A program made the position numbers and the translations under genes. From a virus: a stretch of 58,709 nucleotides of DNA. Shown in pieces: positions 1 through 7,403 of the stretch. Position 1 is the stretch's first letter, and each line of letters starts with the position of its first letter. The DNA lies in the IMG/VR virus record IMGVR_UViG_3300027759_000102, positions 1-58,709 of that record; one strand, written 5' to 3'. Under the pieces are notes generated by a model, which saw nothing but the letters and a program-made list of their open reading frames with translations, was not told the origin of the DNA and did not search any database.

Positions 1-632
1 CAATTTACTGGCGTATTTGTTCCTAAATTACTCCACACCGTGCTAGGTTCGCCAGTGATATTCTGCCAGTTTGCATTGGTATTGTCAGGTATTGGTTTCC
101 AATAAACCGCAATTACATCCCCAACGCTTCCTGTTGCTGCATTTCCAGTAATTACTGAAAACACACTAACACCTACTGTCCCTACTAAACCTGTTGCCGC
201 GTTACCAGTTAAATCGGCAGTCTTGCTATGCGTTACCGTTCCTACAGCACCAGACCCTGCAACTCCCGTTAAAGCCAACGTCAATGTTGGCGCTACCGTT
301 CCTACTGCTCCTGTTGCTACATCGCCATCTTCTGCTTCTGAACTGCTAGGTATTACTGTTCCTAAAACTCCACTACTTACTACTCCGGTCAACGCTACAA
401 ATTTACTTTGAACTACAGTTCCTACCGCACCGCTTGCTGCTACACCTGTCAAAGCAACAGTTATAGTGACTGTCGCCGTTCCTACCGCTCCTGACCCCGC
501 AACTCCTGTAAGAGCTACGGTTCTACTTTGCGTTACACTACCTACAGCACCAGCCGCATTATTGCCGGTAAGGATGGTTTCGCCATAGCCCCAACTACCG
601 GAACTCCAAGCTCCTAGCCCCCATCCCGCCAT
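1..632 (-). CDS. Repeat-rich virion protein, 3' end cut by the window edge
   Basis: An ATG at 632 follows AAAGGGTGAATC and opens a frame that stays open to position 1 (about 210 residues). After a Gly/Trp-rich N terminus (MAGWGLGAWSSGSWGYG) the protein is made of imperfect repeats of roughly 20-25 residues with cores such as ALTGV-AGSGAVGTV, LTGNAATGLVGTV and VATGAVGTV. The visible end is Trp/Asn-rich (WQNITGEPS, WSNLGTNTPVN). Repeats of this kind suggest a beta-rich fibre or decoration protein, but I know no defined function. It starts 10 bases after the preceding gene's stop, at the end of the head/connector operon. If the window ends join, it finishes about six codons beyond the edge. Confidence 0.75.
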   Translation of the reverse strand, partial: MAGWGLGAWSSGSWGYGETILTGNNAAGAVGSVTQSRTVALTGVAGSGAVGTATVTITVALTGVAASGAVGTVVQSKFVALTGVVSSGVLGTVIPSSSEAEDGDVATGAVGTVAPTLTLALTGVAGSGAVGTVTHSKTADLTGNAATGLVGTVGVSVFSVITGNAATGSVGDVIAVYWKPIPDNTNANWQNITGEPSTVWSNLGTNTPVN

Positions 633-642
633 GATTCACCCT

Positions 643-1134
643 TTAGGTGGTTGACAAGCGCAACAATGCGGTCGTGGTGGTATTAGAAGGCATAGTTAAT
701 GTAAACGTACCTGCGGTTACAGTCTGTGAACCAAACGTGTGAACAGAGATCGCTTTGTTTGACTGAGTGCTGTTATAAAGCAAAACTGTATCAAACGCAG
801 TGGTCAAAGTTACTGTCGTGTAAGCAATAGAAGCCGATGGAGTCCAATAAGCTACGCCCGCAGTTGCAGAACTGTTGGTTGACGTAGGGGCTGTAGCGTT
901 TGTTACCGTTACCCCGCCCGCTGAATAATTAGTTCCCGAAACTTCACCAGTAACTGTATAAGCTGTAGTGGCTGCATTAATGGTAGCCGAAGCTAAATAT
1001 AGAGCCGCCTTAACCGTATCGGTTGTTGGAGCCGTTAAACTGCCTCTGGATACAATCGTAGACGTACCAAGCTGATGCTGACCTAGCATTAACTCAGACA
1101 TAAACGACGTACACATGCTTTGTGTGTTTGCCAT
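643..1134 (-). CDS. Structural protein, paralogue of the gene at 1347-1781
   Basis: This 163-residue Thr/Ala/Ser-rich protein has no Cys pairs or catalytic motif. Its middle (VKAALYLASATINAATTAY, TGEVSG, YSAGGVTV) and end (FGSQTVTAGTFTLTMP, ALLRL) line up with the 144-residue protein two genes upstream. Both look like members of a beta-rich family common in short-tailed environmental phages, probably head-surface or tail components. The N-terminal 30 residues are specific to this copy. It sits in a tight minus-strand string after a 63-residue gene. The virion role is inferred from position and composition. Confidence 0.75.
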   Translation of the reverse strand: MANTQSMCTSFMSELMLGQHQLGTSTIVSRGSLTAPTTDTVKAALYLASATINAATTAYTVTGEVSGTNYSAGGVTVTNATAPTSTNSSATAGVAYWTPSASIAYTTVTLTTAFDTVLLYNSTQSNKAISVHTFGSQTVTAGTFTLTMPSNTTTTALLRLSTT

Positions 1135-1145
1135 GATATTTCCTT

Positions 1146-1337
1146 TTACCCAATAGAAGCGAGTTCAGCACCCGCAAAAGATGGCACTTTTTTAAGAGTG
1201 ACATGTACCGAACGGTGAACTAACTCACCACATGACCAATATTCAACCCAAGTTGTAAGTTCATTATCATTATCAATAGACCCCTCGCGCTTCTCCAGCA
1301 AGGATTCATCCATATCACCTTTAGTTGTCGTAATCAA
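1146..1337 (-). CDS. Small conserved phage protein of unknown function
   Basis: This 63-residue acidic protein carries DESLLEKREGSIDNDNE, TTWVEYW and ELVHRSVHVTLKK. The preferred start is a TTG at 1337, six bases after a full AGGAG, directly behind the previous gene's stop. An internal ATG at 1313 with AAAGGTGAT in front is the alternative and would remove eight residues. I recall similar short proteins next to connector genes of uncultivated phages but know no function. It lies between the two paralogous structural genes. Confidence 0.65.
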   Translation of the reverse strand: MITTTKGDMDESLLEKREGSIDNDNELTTWVEYWSCGELVHRSVHVTLKKVPSFAGAELASIG

Positions 1338-1346
1338 TTTGAACTC

Positions 1347-1781
1347 CTATGCAAGTCTAATGATGGCTGATGTGTTAGTAGCAGCAGGAAACTGAACGGT
1401 AAATGTGTTTGTAGATGTCTTGTCAGAACCAAAGTCTAAAACACACACAGTTGGGTTAGTCCCACCGTATTTGTAGATTAACGCGCCTCTGGCTGTGGTA
1501 GCCATTGTCCAAGACACATTAGAAAACGAGATGTATGCAGTTGTTCCAGAAGCGCCAACCGTAGGCACTGGAGTAACCGTTAATATGCTACCCCCAGCAG
1601 TATACCCTGTTGCAGACACTTCGCCATCAGTTGTATACACCGCAGTAGATGCGTTTAGAGTGGCTAGGTTTGTGTATAGCGCGATCTTAAACACATCTGA
1701 TGTGCCGGTATTAAAGTTATAGGTTCCGCTTAACAGACCCGTTTTAAACACCGTGCAAGTGTAGTTCCCAGTGAATGCCAT
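1347..1781 (-). CDS. Structural protein, second member of the paralogous pair
   Basis: This 144-residue beta-rich protein has the family pattern FKIALYTNLATLNA, YTTDGEVSATGYTAGG, a short WTMATTARGALIY segment, VCVLDFGSDK and a C terminus ending TSAIIRLA. It is clearly related to the product of 643-1134, so the region holds a duplicated and diverged pair. It begins two bases from the end of the upstream connector-like gene and is probably co-translated with it. The likely role is a virion surface or neck protein; no enzymatic motif is visible. Confidence 0.75.
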   Translation of the reverse strand: MAFTGNYTCTVFKTGLLSGTYNFNTGTSDVFKIALYTNLATLNASTAVYTTDGEVSATGYTAGGSILTVTPVPTVGASGTTAYISFSNVSWTMATTARGALIYKYGGTNPTVCVLDFGSDKTSTNTFTVQFPAATNTSAIIRLA

Positions 1782-1782
1782 A

Positions 1783-2484
1783 TTAAGTCACCGGAACCCT
1801 TGCCTGACCACTACGGTAGGCATCTTGACGCTCAAGCCCATCACCCAAGCGTTTGGCTAACATTAAGGCATCCTGATACTTCTTGTCGTAAAAAGCAATA
1901 ACGTCAGGCTCACCTTTCATAAACGTGTAGCCTTCAACTAATGATCCATACAGTAACACTGAGTCAAAGTTATCCCCTAGCCAAGTTGTTGTAGCAGTGG
2001 TAATGCTCTCTGGGTAGAAGAAGTAGTGCAATTCTACCGTATAGGTTGCATCTGGTGTTGGACCAAGAATAAACGACAATTCTGTTGGATACGTGGAATT
2101 TGGCCCAAACAAAGCATAATGCTGTGGCAATCCGGTATCCGTAGGCGTTGGGTATGCTTCACGTATAAAGTTAACATCTTTGTTAAGTAAAAAACTATAT
2201 GCCCCAGTAGCATCCACAACAGCTAAAGAATATGAAGCTAGAAAATCGTTGGGGGCAGATAAATACTTATTATTAGCTGTGACTGTTCCGGTTACGTTTT
2301 TACGCAACGATGGGAATTGAACCGTGTTAAATATACGTTGCTCGGCTTGAGTGATAAAGGTGTTTATCTGCTCTGTGCTAGTAATTGTAGTCGTGCCTGT
2401 CCCTGCGCTATTCGTAAAAGAAGTCGCTGGAAAATCGTTTTCAAGGTAACCCTTGATGTCTTCAAACAACGTACTGTAGTTCAC
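1783..2484 (-). CDS. Head-tail connector-like protein
   Basis: This 233-residue protein starts MNYSTLFEDIKGYLEN and continues with a helical stretch (INTFITQAEQRIFNTVQFPSLRKN). A beta-rich middle contains APNDFLASYSLAV and TYTVELHYFFYPESI. The C-terminal helices (YGSLVEGYTFMKGEPDVIAFYDKKYQDALMLAKR) resemble the body of phage adaptor and completion proteins that bind below the portal. Together with the 240-residue gene at 3287-4009 it probably builds the neck. The assignment rests on pattern and position, not on a catalytic motif. Confidence 0.65.
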   Translation of the reverse strand: MNYSTLFEDIKGYLENDFPATSFTNSAGTGTTTITSTEQINTFITQAEQRIFNTVQFPSLRKNVTGTVTANNKYLSAPNDFLASYSLAVVDATGAYSFLLNKDVNFIREAYPTPTDTGLPQHYALFGPNSTYPTELSFILGPTPDATYTVELHYFFYPESITTATTTWLGDNFDSVLLYGSLVEGYTFMKGEPDVIAFYDKKYQDALMLAKRLGDGLERQDAYRSGQARVPVT

Positions 2485-2493
2485 AGTCTATCC

Positions 2494-2685
2494 TTAAGCC
2501 ATTGGGCCGTATGCTTTAGTGCCTTTGGTAGCCGCGCCATTACCACGAGTTTCAACGCCCGTAGTTTTAACATCGGTCTGTGGGTAACCGTTCTCACCCG
2601 TGCCTTCAGTATTAGGTTTTGGCTGCTTGTATTTGTTTAACGGAGCTTCACCCCAACCAAAGAACTCAAATTTGTCGTTAGACAT
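2494..2685 (-). CDS. Small hypothetical protein
   Basis: This 63-residue protein opens MSNDKFEFFGWGEAPLNKYKQPKPN and is Gly/Thr/Lys-rich and probably unstructured. Its ATG overlaps the stop of the 53-residue gene upstream (TAATG), and GAAGGGG precedes it, so translation is likely coupled. Nothing identifies a function. Its place among connector genes suggests a minor virion or assembly factor. Confidence 0.6.
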   Translation of the reverse strand: MSNDKFEFFGWGEAPLNKYKQPKPNTEGTGENGYPQTDVKTTGVETRGNGAATKGTKAYGPMA

Positions 2686-2846
2686 TATCGACCCCTTCCA
2701 GATTTCTGGTTCATAGCACGAGCTACGTTACGCCCATACTTTTTAGCGTCCATTGAAGTGATGCCGCCTTTTTTCATGCCGTGCAGTTTCTTCTCGTGAA
2801 CTTTAACTTCTTTATCAGCGATTTGTTTAACTTCTTTGCGATCCAT
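2685..2846 (-). CDS. Small basic Lys-rich protein with GG motif
   Basis: An ATG at 2846 follows TTAGGAGATATATA and encodes 53 residues: MDRKEVKQIADKEVK, then HEKKLHGMKKGGITS, then KKYGRNVARAMNQKSGRGR. About a third of the residues are Lys or Arg. The MKKGGITS segment belongs to the short Gly-Gly motif that recurs in other virion proteins here. Similar tiny basic proteins lie beside neck genes in aquatic phages. It may bind DNA or be carried in the particle; this is inference. TAATG couples it to the next gene. Confidence 0.7.
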   Translation of the reverse strand: MDRKEVKQIADKEVKVHEKKLHGMKKGGITSMDAKKYGRNVARAMNQKSGRGR

Positions 2847-2856
2847 TATATATCTC

Positions 2857-3282
2857 CTAAGTAACAGCTACTGTGACAGTTCCAATTGATATGCTTAAAG
2901 CTAAGACGTTTGGTGTTAAACCATCATCATTTGCCCTAGACCCACCAACGGGATTCCAACCCCATTCAAATATACGACTACCGCCTTCAGGCGTTCCATT
3001 TGCCAGAGGCCCTGTTCCAGTAGGATTAATTTGTAGCCCACTGTTACCAGATGTTACGTAACTCACATCCGGTCTTGGTTCTCTTACTGCTTGCGGATCA
3101 TCAACCGGATACATACCTAATTGTAACTGAGGATGATCTTGTTCCCAACATTCAGGACATACCTTAATCGGCACGTTCTTTGTCTTAATAACTAACGTCT
3201 TTAACTGTGTAAGTTTAAACCTAAATCCACACCGATCACACTCCGCAATTGCATTTTTTCCAGAAGAAAATCTATTTGGCAT
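2857..3282 (-). CDS. Zinc-ribbon protein of the connector region
   Basis: This 141-residue protein has an N-terminal zinc ribbon, CDRC at 15-18 and CPEC at 42-45, in the arrangement expected for one Zn ion. A Pro/Gly-rich tail containing FEWGWNPVGGS and a hydrophobic end follow. The ribbon suggests binding to nucleic acid or another virion protein. The gene sits between the adaptor gene at 3287-4009 and the basic 53-residue gene, with four bases separating it from the adaptor. I recognise it as a recurrent neighbour of P22-gp4-like genes but know no assigned function. Confidence 0.7.
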   Translation of the reverse strand: MPNRFSSGKNAIAECDRCGFRFKLTQLKTLVIKTKNVPIKVCPECWEQDHPQLQLGMYPVDDPQAVREPRPDVSYVTSGNSGLQINPTGTGPLANGTPEGGSRIFEWGWNPVGGSRANDDGLTPNVLALSISIGTVTVAVT

Positions 3283-3286
3283 AACA

Positions 3287-4009
3287 TCACCCTATAAATT
3301 GCTGTCTAGGCACAAAACGTATTGCGGCTTTTTCCCTATCTTCATCTGCTGCAAGCTGAAATTGTTGCTCGTAATCTGCCTTCAACATCATAATTCTATT
3401 GGGGTCAACATTAGGTAACTTCATGGATAAATGACTTGCTAACCCTGCAACCATACACGGCATAAACCTAAATGGTATATCTTGCCCGTTGATACCATTA
3501 CCGGCATCTTGGATGCGTCTTAAACGCCAGTAAACAAACGTGTAGGTCTGGCTGTTGTCAGGGGTAGGCCATACATGTATCTTAGGGTAAACAACCGTTC
3601 CTGTTGAATTTGTGGCCCCCGTCAAACGCTGAATCCATACTTGAATAGGTCTACCTTCAGCATTTTTGTTAGGGATAGTAGCGTACGTGGAAACGCTAAT
3701 ACGCGTGATGTTAATGTCAGTTTGGTTCTGCCCCGTGCCTGTACGTATCACGTGGTCAAGAAGATCAATAGTATCAACGGGTAAGTTATAGGCAATTTGT
3801 TGGTAGGTTAAAACTTGCTGGCCTTGCTCAATAGTCCACAGGTTAATACCACGATTAGCCCACTCCATAGTGAGTAGGTTCAACGAACGCCTTGCAGTCC
3901 GCATGTCATAGCCAGACCGCAGTTCCGCACCACAACGCTCGAACGCTTCCTCAACCAAGTTATTAAGGTCAAGGTTGAACGCTGTCGTATCTGTGGTCTT
4001 ATAAGCCAT
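3287..4009 (-). CDS. Head completion adaptor, P22 gp4-like
   Basis: This 240-residue protein has the pattern of P22 gp4-like packaged-DNA stabilisation or head-completion proteins. An N-terminal helical region reads VEEAFERCGAE, RTARRSLNLLTMEWANRGINLWTIE. A beta segment follows (VLTYQQIAYNLPVDTIDLLDHVIR), then YPKIHVWPTPDNSQTYTFVYWRLRRIQDAG. Such proteins form a ring under the portal and start neck assembly. The size is near that of related phage proteins. The start overlaps the upstream gene's stop by one base (4009). Confidence 0.75.
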   Translation of the reverse strand: MAYKTTDTTAFNLDLNNLVEEAFERCGAELRSGYDMRTARRSLNLLTMEWANRGINLWTIEQGQQVLTYQQIAYNLPVDTIDLLDHVIRTGTGQNQTDINITRISVSTYATIPNKNAEGRPIQVWIQRLTGATNSTGTVVYPKIHVWPTPDNSQTYTFVYWRLRRIQDAGNGINGQDIPFRFMPCMVAGLASHLSMKLPNVDPNRIMMLKADYEQQFQLAADEDREKAAIRFVPRQQFIG

Positions 4010-4242
4010 TATCTAAATCTCGCTGTCTTTGTTGCGATGCTTTTCGGTTGTGCTACAAACTGCTTACCTTTTGCTTTACCTGCTCTTTTTGCCTTGGTTG
4101 TTGCGGCGTACTCAGCGGGGCTAAGACTCTTAATTGCTGCTTCCGGAAGATACCGCTCTCCCGTTTTACTCGATGGCTTACCAGACTTGGTACGCCACTT
4201 TTGATCTCCCCAAGCCTTTAGGGACTGTTGCGGTGCTTTCAT
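4009..4242 (-). CDS. Small basic protein
   Basis: This 77-residue protein is rich in Lys, Arg and Ala, with QQSLKAWGDQKWRTKSG, then KTGERYLPEAAIKSLSPAE, then a strongly basic tail (KAKRAGKAKGKQFV). The KSGKPSSKTGERYLP core is one I recall from small phage and plasmid proteins of unknown function. The charge suggests DNA contact within the head, which is an inference. ATGA overlap with the 43-residue gene upstream points to coupled translation. Confidence 0.7.
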   Translation of the reverse strand: MKAPQQSLKAWGDQKWRTKSGKPSSKTGERYLPEAAIKSLSPAEYAATTKAKRAGKAKGKQFVAQPKSIATKTARFR

Positions 4243-4370
4243 TCAAAATCTTCAGCAGTTAAGCCAGATTCTTCAAAAATCAAATCTTCAATAACTTCTT
4301 CTGTACCGCAAGTGCATGGCCCACCTTCTTTAATGGCGCATTGGCACATATGTTTTATATATTCAATCAC
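4239..4370 (-). CDS. Tiny Cys-containing acidic protein
   Basis: A GTG at 4370, preceded by GGAGG eight bases upstream, encodes 43 residues. The sequence contains MCQCAIKEGG, PCTCG and a strongly acidic end (TEEVIEDLIFEESG, LTAEDFE). The two Cys-x-Cys pairs could hold a metal ion. The gene overlaps its neighbours at both ends (ATGA to the next gene), which supports it being real. No family is known to me. Confidence 0.6.
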   Translation of the reverse strand: MIEYIKHMCQCAIKEGGPCTCGTEEVIEDLIFEESGLTAEDFE

Positions 4371-4635
4371 GATAACCACCTCCGGCTTTTTTGTATTTCT
4401 TTGCTACTAATTGCGCTTTACGGGCTGACCACTGCCCCGCGCCTGTACCCTGTGTTGCTTCTGCTTTAACTTGTGAAACAATACGTTTGCGAAGACTAGG
4501 CTTAGTATAGTTCCCCGCGGCATTAACCCCGCCGCCTTCTTTATACAACCCAACGGGTTCATTCCCATCACGTTTTTTAGTCGTCTTGGGAATTTTAGAG
4601 GGGGCTATTGCCCCCATGCCGCGAGAGGGTTGCAT
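4363..4635 (-). CDS. Conserved small basic phage protein
   Basis: This 90-residue protein reads RGMGAIAPSKIPK, YKEGGGVNAAGNYTKPSLRKRIV, then GQWSARKAQLVAKKYKKAGGGYRD. The WSARKAQ..AKKYK..GGGY ending is one I recall from short proteins in phages of aquatic bacteria. It is highly basic and Gly-rich and probably travels in the virion or binds DNA, but no activity is established. It follows the DUF3008-type gene directly and overlaps the 43-residue gene by eight bases. Confidence 0.75.
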   Translation of the reverse strand: MQPSRGMGAIAPSKIPKTTKKRDGNEPVGLYKEGGGVNAAGNYTKPSLRKRIVSQVKAEATQGTGAGQWSARKAQLVAKKYKKAGGGYRD

Positions 4636-5889
4636 TTAGCACATCGTGCCGCGTGTTTTACCGCGAGACTCAATGCCGCCACCACGAGCAAACTTAACTA
4701 CACCGCCGGTTGCCATCTTAACCATAGCACCTTTGGTTTTGCCACGGGACTCAATACCACCGCCACGAGCGTAAGTAGCCATGTGACTCATGCTTTGCTG
4801 GTCTTTGGCAACATCTTTAGCAGAACGAGACATACCACCTTTTTTCATGCCTTTCATTTCTGCTTCTTCATGCTTTACCATTGAAGCAGGAGCGCCCTTC
4901 TTCTTAAAGAAGTTAACTTCTTTCTTTACCATTGCTTTGGATTCCATGACATTCCCACCTTTTTTAAAAGTTTTGGTGATTTTACCACCACGTTTATAGC
5001 CCATATTTCTGTCACCTACGGAACCGGGTTTACCGCGAACATAATCGTCAAACTCTTTGTTTTTTGCGGCGGTTTCTTTAGCTCGTTTAGCAGCTTTAAT
5101 TTTATTAGCGGCTTCTTTAGCTTCTTGCGCCCCACGCATAGCTCTAACTTCCGCAGTTGTTAGCGGCACTGATTTAACTGCTTCTTTAGCCATCAACCTA
5201 CCTAACCCAGCCCGAACAAACGGTGCTGCTGGGCCAGCAAGAGCAGCAGCAGCAGTCGTTGCACCCGTAATGCCAACATTCCTGGTAATTCTTTCTCGAT
5301 CTTCATCAGTTAACTCACGACCCGCACGAGTACTTGATTTTTTATTTAAGCCTGTAACCGCGCTAGTATCATCTTCTTTAGGCCTAGTCCTTAATTCGTT
5401 TCTATCATCAACTTCTTTAGCAACGGGTTCGTTGTTTACAGTGGGTGTAAAACTCCTAGTTTTTGCTGATGAACTGCCCCTACCACCCATTGATGAACTT
5501 TCTTCCACATCTGCTTGGGGTCGTCTTTGGTAGTCTAACAATTCACCATCCTCACCTTGCCCACGGCTACTATATACTTTTTGACTACTTGCGCGGGTGT
5601 CTTTATCATAGTCTACGTCGCTACCTTCATCACCGTTATAGCGTTTAACTTTACCGCCGTGTTTCATACCAGAAAATTTCTTTAAGTTTGCGTTTGGCAT
5701 ATCCATTGCTCCATGTTTAGTGTCAGGATTATTAATCTTTGCATTACCTCTAGGGGTAAACTTACGCCCTCTGTCAGCGGCAGTAAAATCCTGACCTACA
5801 GACTGAGGAACCCCTGCTTTTTTAGCAAACGATGGGTTGTTAGCAATCGCTGCCATAAAATTATGTTGCTTTTTAGATACGGAGGGCAT
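4636..5889 (-). CDS. DUF3008-type protein with Gly/Lys repeat tail
   Basis: The first 45 residues (MPSVSKKQHNFMAAIANNP, then KKAGVPQSVGQDF, then RGRKF) match the DUF3008 signature, which normally makes up a protein of well under 100 residues. Here it heads a 417-residue chain. A low-complexity charged middle and an Ala-rich helical part (about 205-300) follow. The basic tail has repeated Gly-Gly motifs: HGGKVKRY, YKRGGKITK, FKKGGNVMES, MKKGGMSRS, and twice ARGGGIESRGKT, separated by ATGGVVKF. The protein ends in Cys. Its position suggests a virion protein, perhaps DNA-associated. No function is known. Confidence 0.75.
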   Translation of the reverse strand: MPSVSKKQHNFMAAIANNPSFAKKAGVPQSVGQDFTAADRGRKFTPRGNAKINNPDTKHGAMDMPNANLKKFSGMKHGGKVKRYNGDEGSDVDYDKDTRASSQKVYSSRGQGEDGELLDYQRRPQADVEESSSMGGRGSSSAKTRSFTPTVNNEPVAKEVDDRNELRTRPKEDDTSAVTGLNKKSSTRAGRELTDEDRERITRNVGITGATTAAAALAGPAAPFVRAGLGRLMAKEAVKSVPLTTAEVRAMRGAQEAKEAANKIKAAKRAKETAAKNKEFDDYVRGKPGSVGDRNMGYKRGGKITKTFKKGGNVMESKAMVKKEVNFFKKKGAPASMVKHEEAEMKGMKKGGMSRSAKDVAKDQQSMSHMATYARGGGIESRGKTKGAMVKMATGGVVKFARGGGIESRGKTRGTMC

Positions 5890-6074
5890 TATCTTTTCTG
5901 CCGTTTAAATAAATTTCTAATAGTTTCGGTTTCCCAAAGTCTAACCGACATATAAATCAGTATCACAATGCTACTTGCAAGGGTTACAACCGGCGGTAAC
6001 CACTGCATAATGTTACCTATACCTATCGTTAAGGCAGCGCCATCAGCCATTACTTTAACGTCGTGAGTTTCCAT
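5889..6074 (-). CDS. Small membrane protein, holin candidate
   Basis: This 61-residue protein has a hydrophobic segment (about 26-45, WLPPVVTLASSIVILIYMSV) between a short N terminus and a basic C terminus (RNLFKRQKR). The pattern HDVKVMADGAA, WLPP, one transmembrane helix and a basic tail resembles short holin-like proteins seen in similar phages. A second, better holin candidate lies beside the endolysin at 57700-58110, so this one may be a pinholin, an antiholin or unrelated to lysis. Its start overlaps the end of the spacing to the DUF6321-like gene by none; genes are abutting. Confidence 0.65.
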   Translation of the reverse strand: METHDVKVMADGAALTIGIGNIMQWLPPVVTLASSIVILIYMSVRLWETETIRNLFKRQKR

Positions 6075-6329
6075 TTAGCATTTCCATTGACGCAAAGATT
6101 TGTTGATACGTGAATTAGGATCGTTTGCTGTTTTCGCACTCGTCAACTTCTTCTTCATACCGGTCATCCTCGCGCAAAACGAAGTCTTGCGGCTGCCACC
6201 TTCGGGTTGTGGGGCTTTTAATCCCGGCTTCCCCGGATTGGCTGCATTGTAGGAAGCGCGACCTTTGGCGTTTAAACCGCCTTTGGGGTTCTTGCCTTCT
6301 TTGCGAGTCCATGCTGGAGACTTAGCCAT
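6075..6329 (-). CDS. DUF6321-like small basic protein
   Basis: The chosen ATG at 6329 has AAGGTGG seven bases upstream and gives 84 residues. The start AKSPAWTRKEGKNPKGGLNAKGR, interrupted by a variable middle, is followed by TSFCARMTGMKKKL and KTANDPNSRINKSLRQWKC, which is the pattern I associate with DUF6321. The chain is highly basic with conserved Cys near both ends of the last half. The family occurs in many phages; function unknown. An upstream in-frame start would overlap the glycosyltransferase gene further and lacks a ribosome site. Confidence 0.75.
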   Translation of the reverse strand: MAKSPAWTRKEGKNPKGGLNAKGRASYNAANPGKPGLKAPQPEGGSRKTSFCARMTGMKKKLTSAKTANDPNSRINKSLRQWKC

Positions 6330-7056
6330 TTGCCACCTTAAGTTCTTGTGGTTTAAACATCGGATAAAGAACATCGTTACCAAAATCACCTTCGTATTCT
6401 TGAACGCCCATGTGACCTAGTTTGATCGTTGGGTCAATCCATACTTCGTAACCTTCTTCTCTTGCACGGTCGCAGAACAGGAAGTCTTCACCCATGTAAC
6501 CTTCTGGCGTTGACTTGAAATCAAAGAACGAAAACAACGTCTTACCTGCACGTTGATCTTTGTATTCCCACTCAGGATGCTTGTCACGTAGGGTTTCAAA
6601 CACCTCACGCTTAATCATCATAAATGCTGTTGCTACACGCTTTGCCCTAACCAATCCCATAGCGTTCATGGTTAGCGAACCACTATCTTCATCTAACGTG
6701 GCAATGTATGTTTTATCAGCTTTACGAACTGTTGGGACACCGGCAGCAATGCCTTTGTCCGTAGTCCAAGCCAACAACCTAAATACATCTTCTGCCGCAA
6801 AATTAATATCTGCATCTATAAACAACAAGTCTGTACACTTTGACTCAAGAAAATCCTGTGCTAATAAATTCCTAGCGCGAGATACTACTGAACACCCACA
6901 TATGCTACCAATCTGAATTTCTACACCATGCTGCAATGCTTGCTGACCAAAATGCACTAACGAAATAGCCATCTTTATTGATACTTTAAAGTCGTAAGCA
7001 GGTAGAGCTATAAATATTCTACGTCCATGCAGATCAAAGGCTTTTTCTTGATTCAT
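6322..7056 (-). CDS. Glycosyltransferase-like protein
   Basis: This 244-residue protein has a GT-A type pattern. FIALPAYDF opens the fold, CSVVSRARNLLAQDFL is the helix before the metal site, and LLFIDADINF carries the DAD metal/nucleotide-sugar motif (81-83). MGEDFLFCDRAREEG (188-202) resembles the ED acceptor-site motif, and LGHMG sits at 213-217. It should transfer a sugar from a nucleotide donor, perhaps to a virion protein. It lies inside the structural operon, unlike host-modifying glycosyltransferases. Substrate unknown. The Shine-Dalgarno is weak (GGATAACAC before ATG). Confidence 0.75.
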   Translation of the reverse strand: MNQEKAFDLHGRRIFIALPAYDFKVSIKMAISLVHFGQQALQHGVEIQIGSICGCSVVSRARNLLAQDFLESKCTDLLFIDADINFAAEDVFRLLAWTTDKGIAAGVPTVRKADKTYIATLDEDSGSLTMNAMGLVRAKRVATAFMMIKREVFETLRDKHPEWEYKDQRAGKTLFSFFDFKSTPEGYMGEDFLFCDRAREEGYEVWIDPTIKLGHMGVQEYEGDFGNDVLYPMFKPQELKVANG

Positions 7057-7059
7057 GTG

Positions 7060-7356
7060 TTATCCGTAAAAGACTGTGATTCCAGTGACAGAACCAACGC
7101 TAATTGTAAGATATAGCGAAGTTTTAAATACAATACCTTCACCGGGAATTGACACATAGTAAGGAACAGGGTTTGTTTGTGATGCAATATCTATTTGGCA
7201 TAAAACAGTACCACCTGACCCGCCATCACGAAATTCAAATGTAGCGGCAGTTGCAGCTACTGGGGCTATAGAAAACCCTTTTAACCTTGCTCTTCCAGCA
7301 AACAAAGAACCAGCGGCACTTAGATGCGCCGAACTAACGTCTGTTTGAGTAGACAT
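7060..7356 (-). CDS. Small decoration-like structural protein
   Basis: This 98-residue protein is predicted mostly beta: LSAAGSLFAGRARLKGF, ATFEFRDGGSGGTVLCQID, VSIPGEGIVFKTSLYLTIS and a C-terminal TGITVFYG. The pattern is typical of very small phage structural proteins found near decoration and fibre genes. AGGAG precedes the ATG at 7356. It is the first gene after the UUCG hairpin at 7380-7395. Head-surface function is inferred. Confidence 0.7.
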   Translation of the reverse strand: MSTQTDVSSAHLSAAGSLFAGRARLKGFSIAPVAATAATFEFRDGGSGGTVLCQIDIASQTNPVPYYVSIPGEGIVFKTSLYLTISVGSVTGITVFYG

Positions 7357-7379
7357 AATTAATCTCCTAAAGTGTTAAT

Positions 7380-7395
7380 GGGGGCCGAAGCCCCC
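7380..7395 (-). promoter_or_regulatory. GC stem-loop with UUCG tetraloop between two late genes
   Basis: GGGGGC-CGAA-GCCCCC reads on the minus strand as a six-pair GC stem capped by UUCG. It sits between the stop at 7404 and the next gene's Shine-Dalgarno. The minus-strand bases after it are ATTAAC, not a U-run, so it is more likely an mRNA-stabilising or processing hairpin, or a weak attenuator, than a full terminator. Confidence 0.6.
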
Positions 7396-7403
7396 TAGAT
7401 TAA

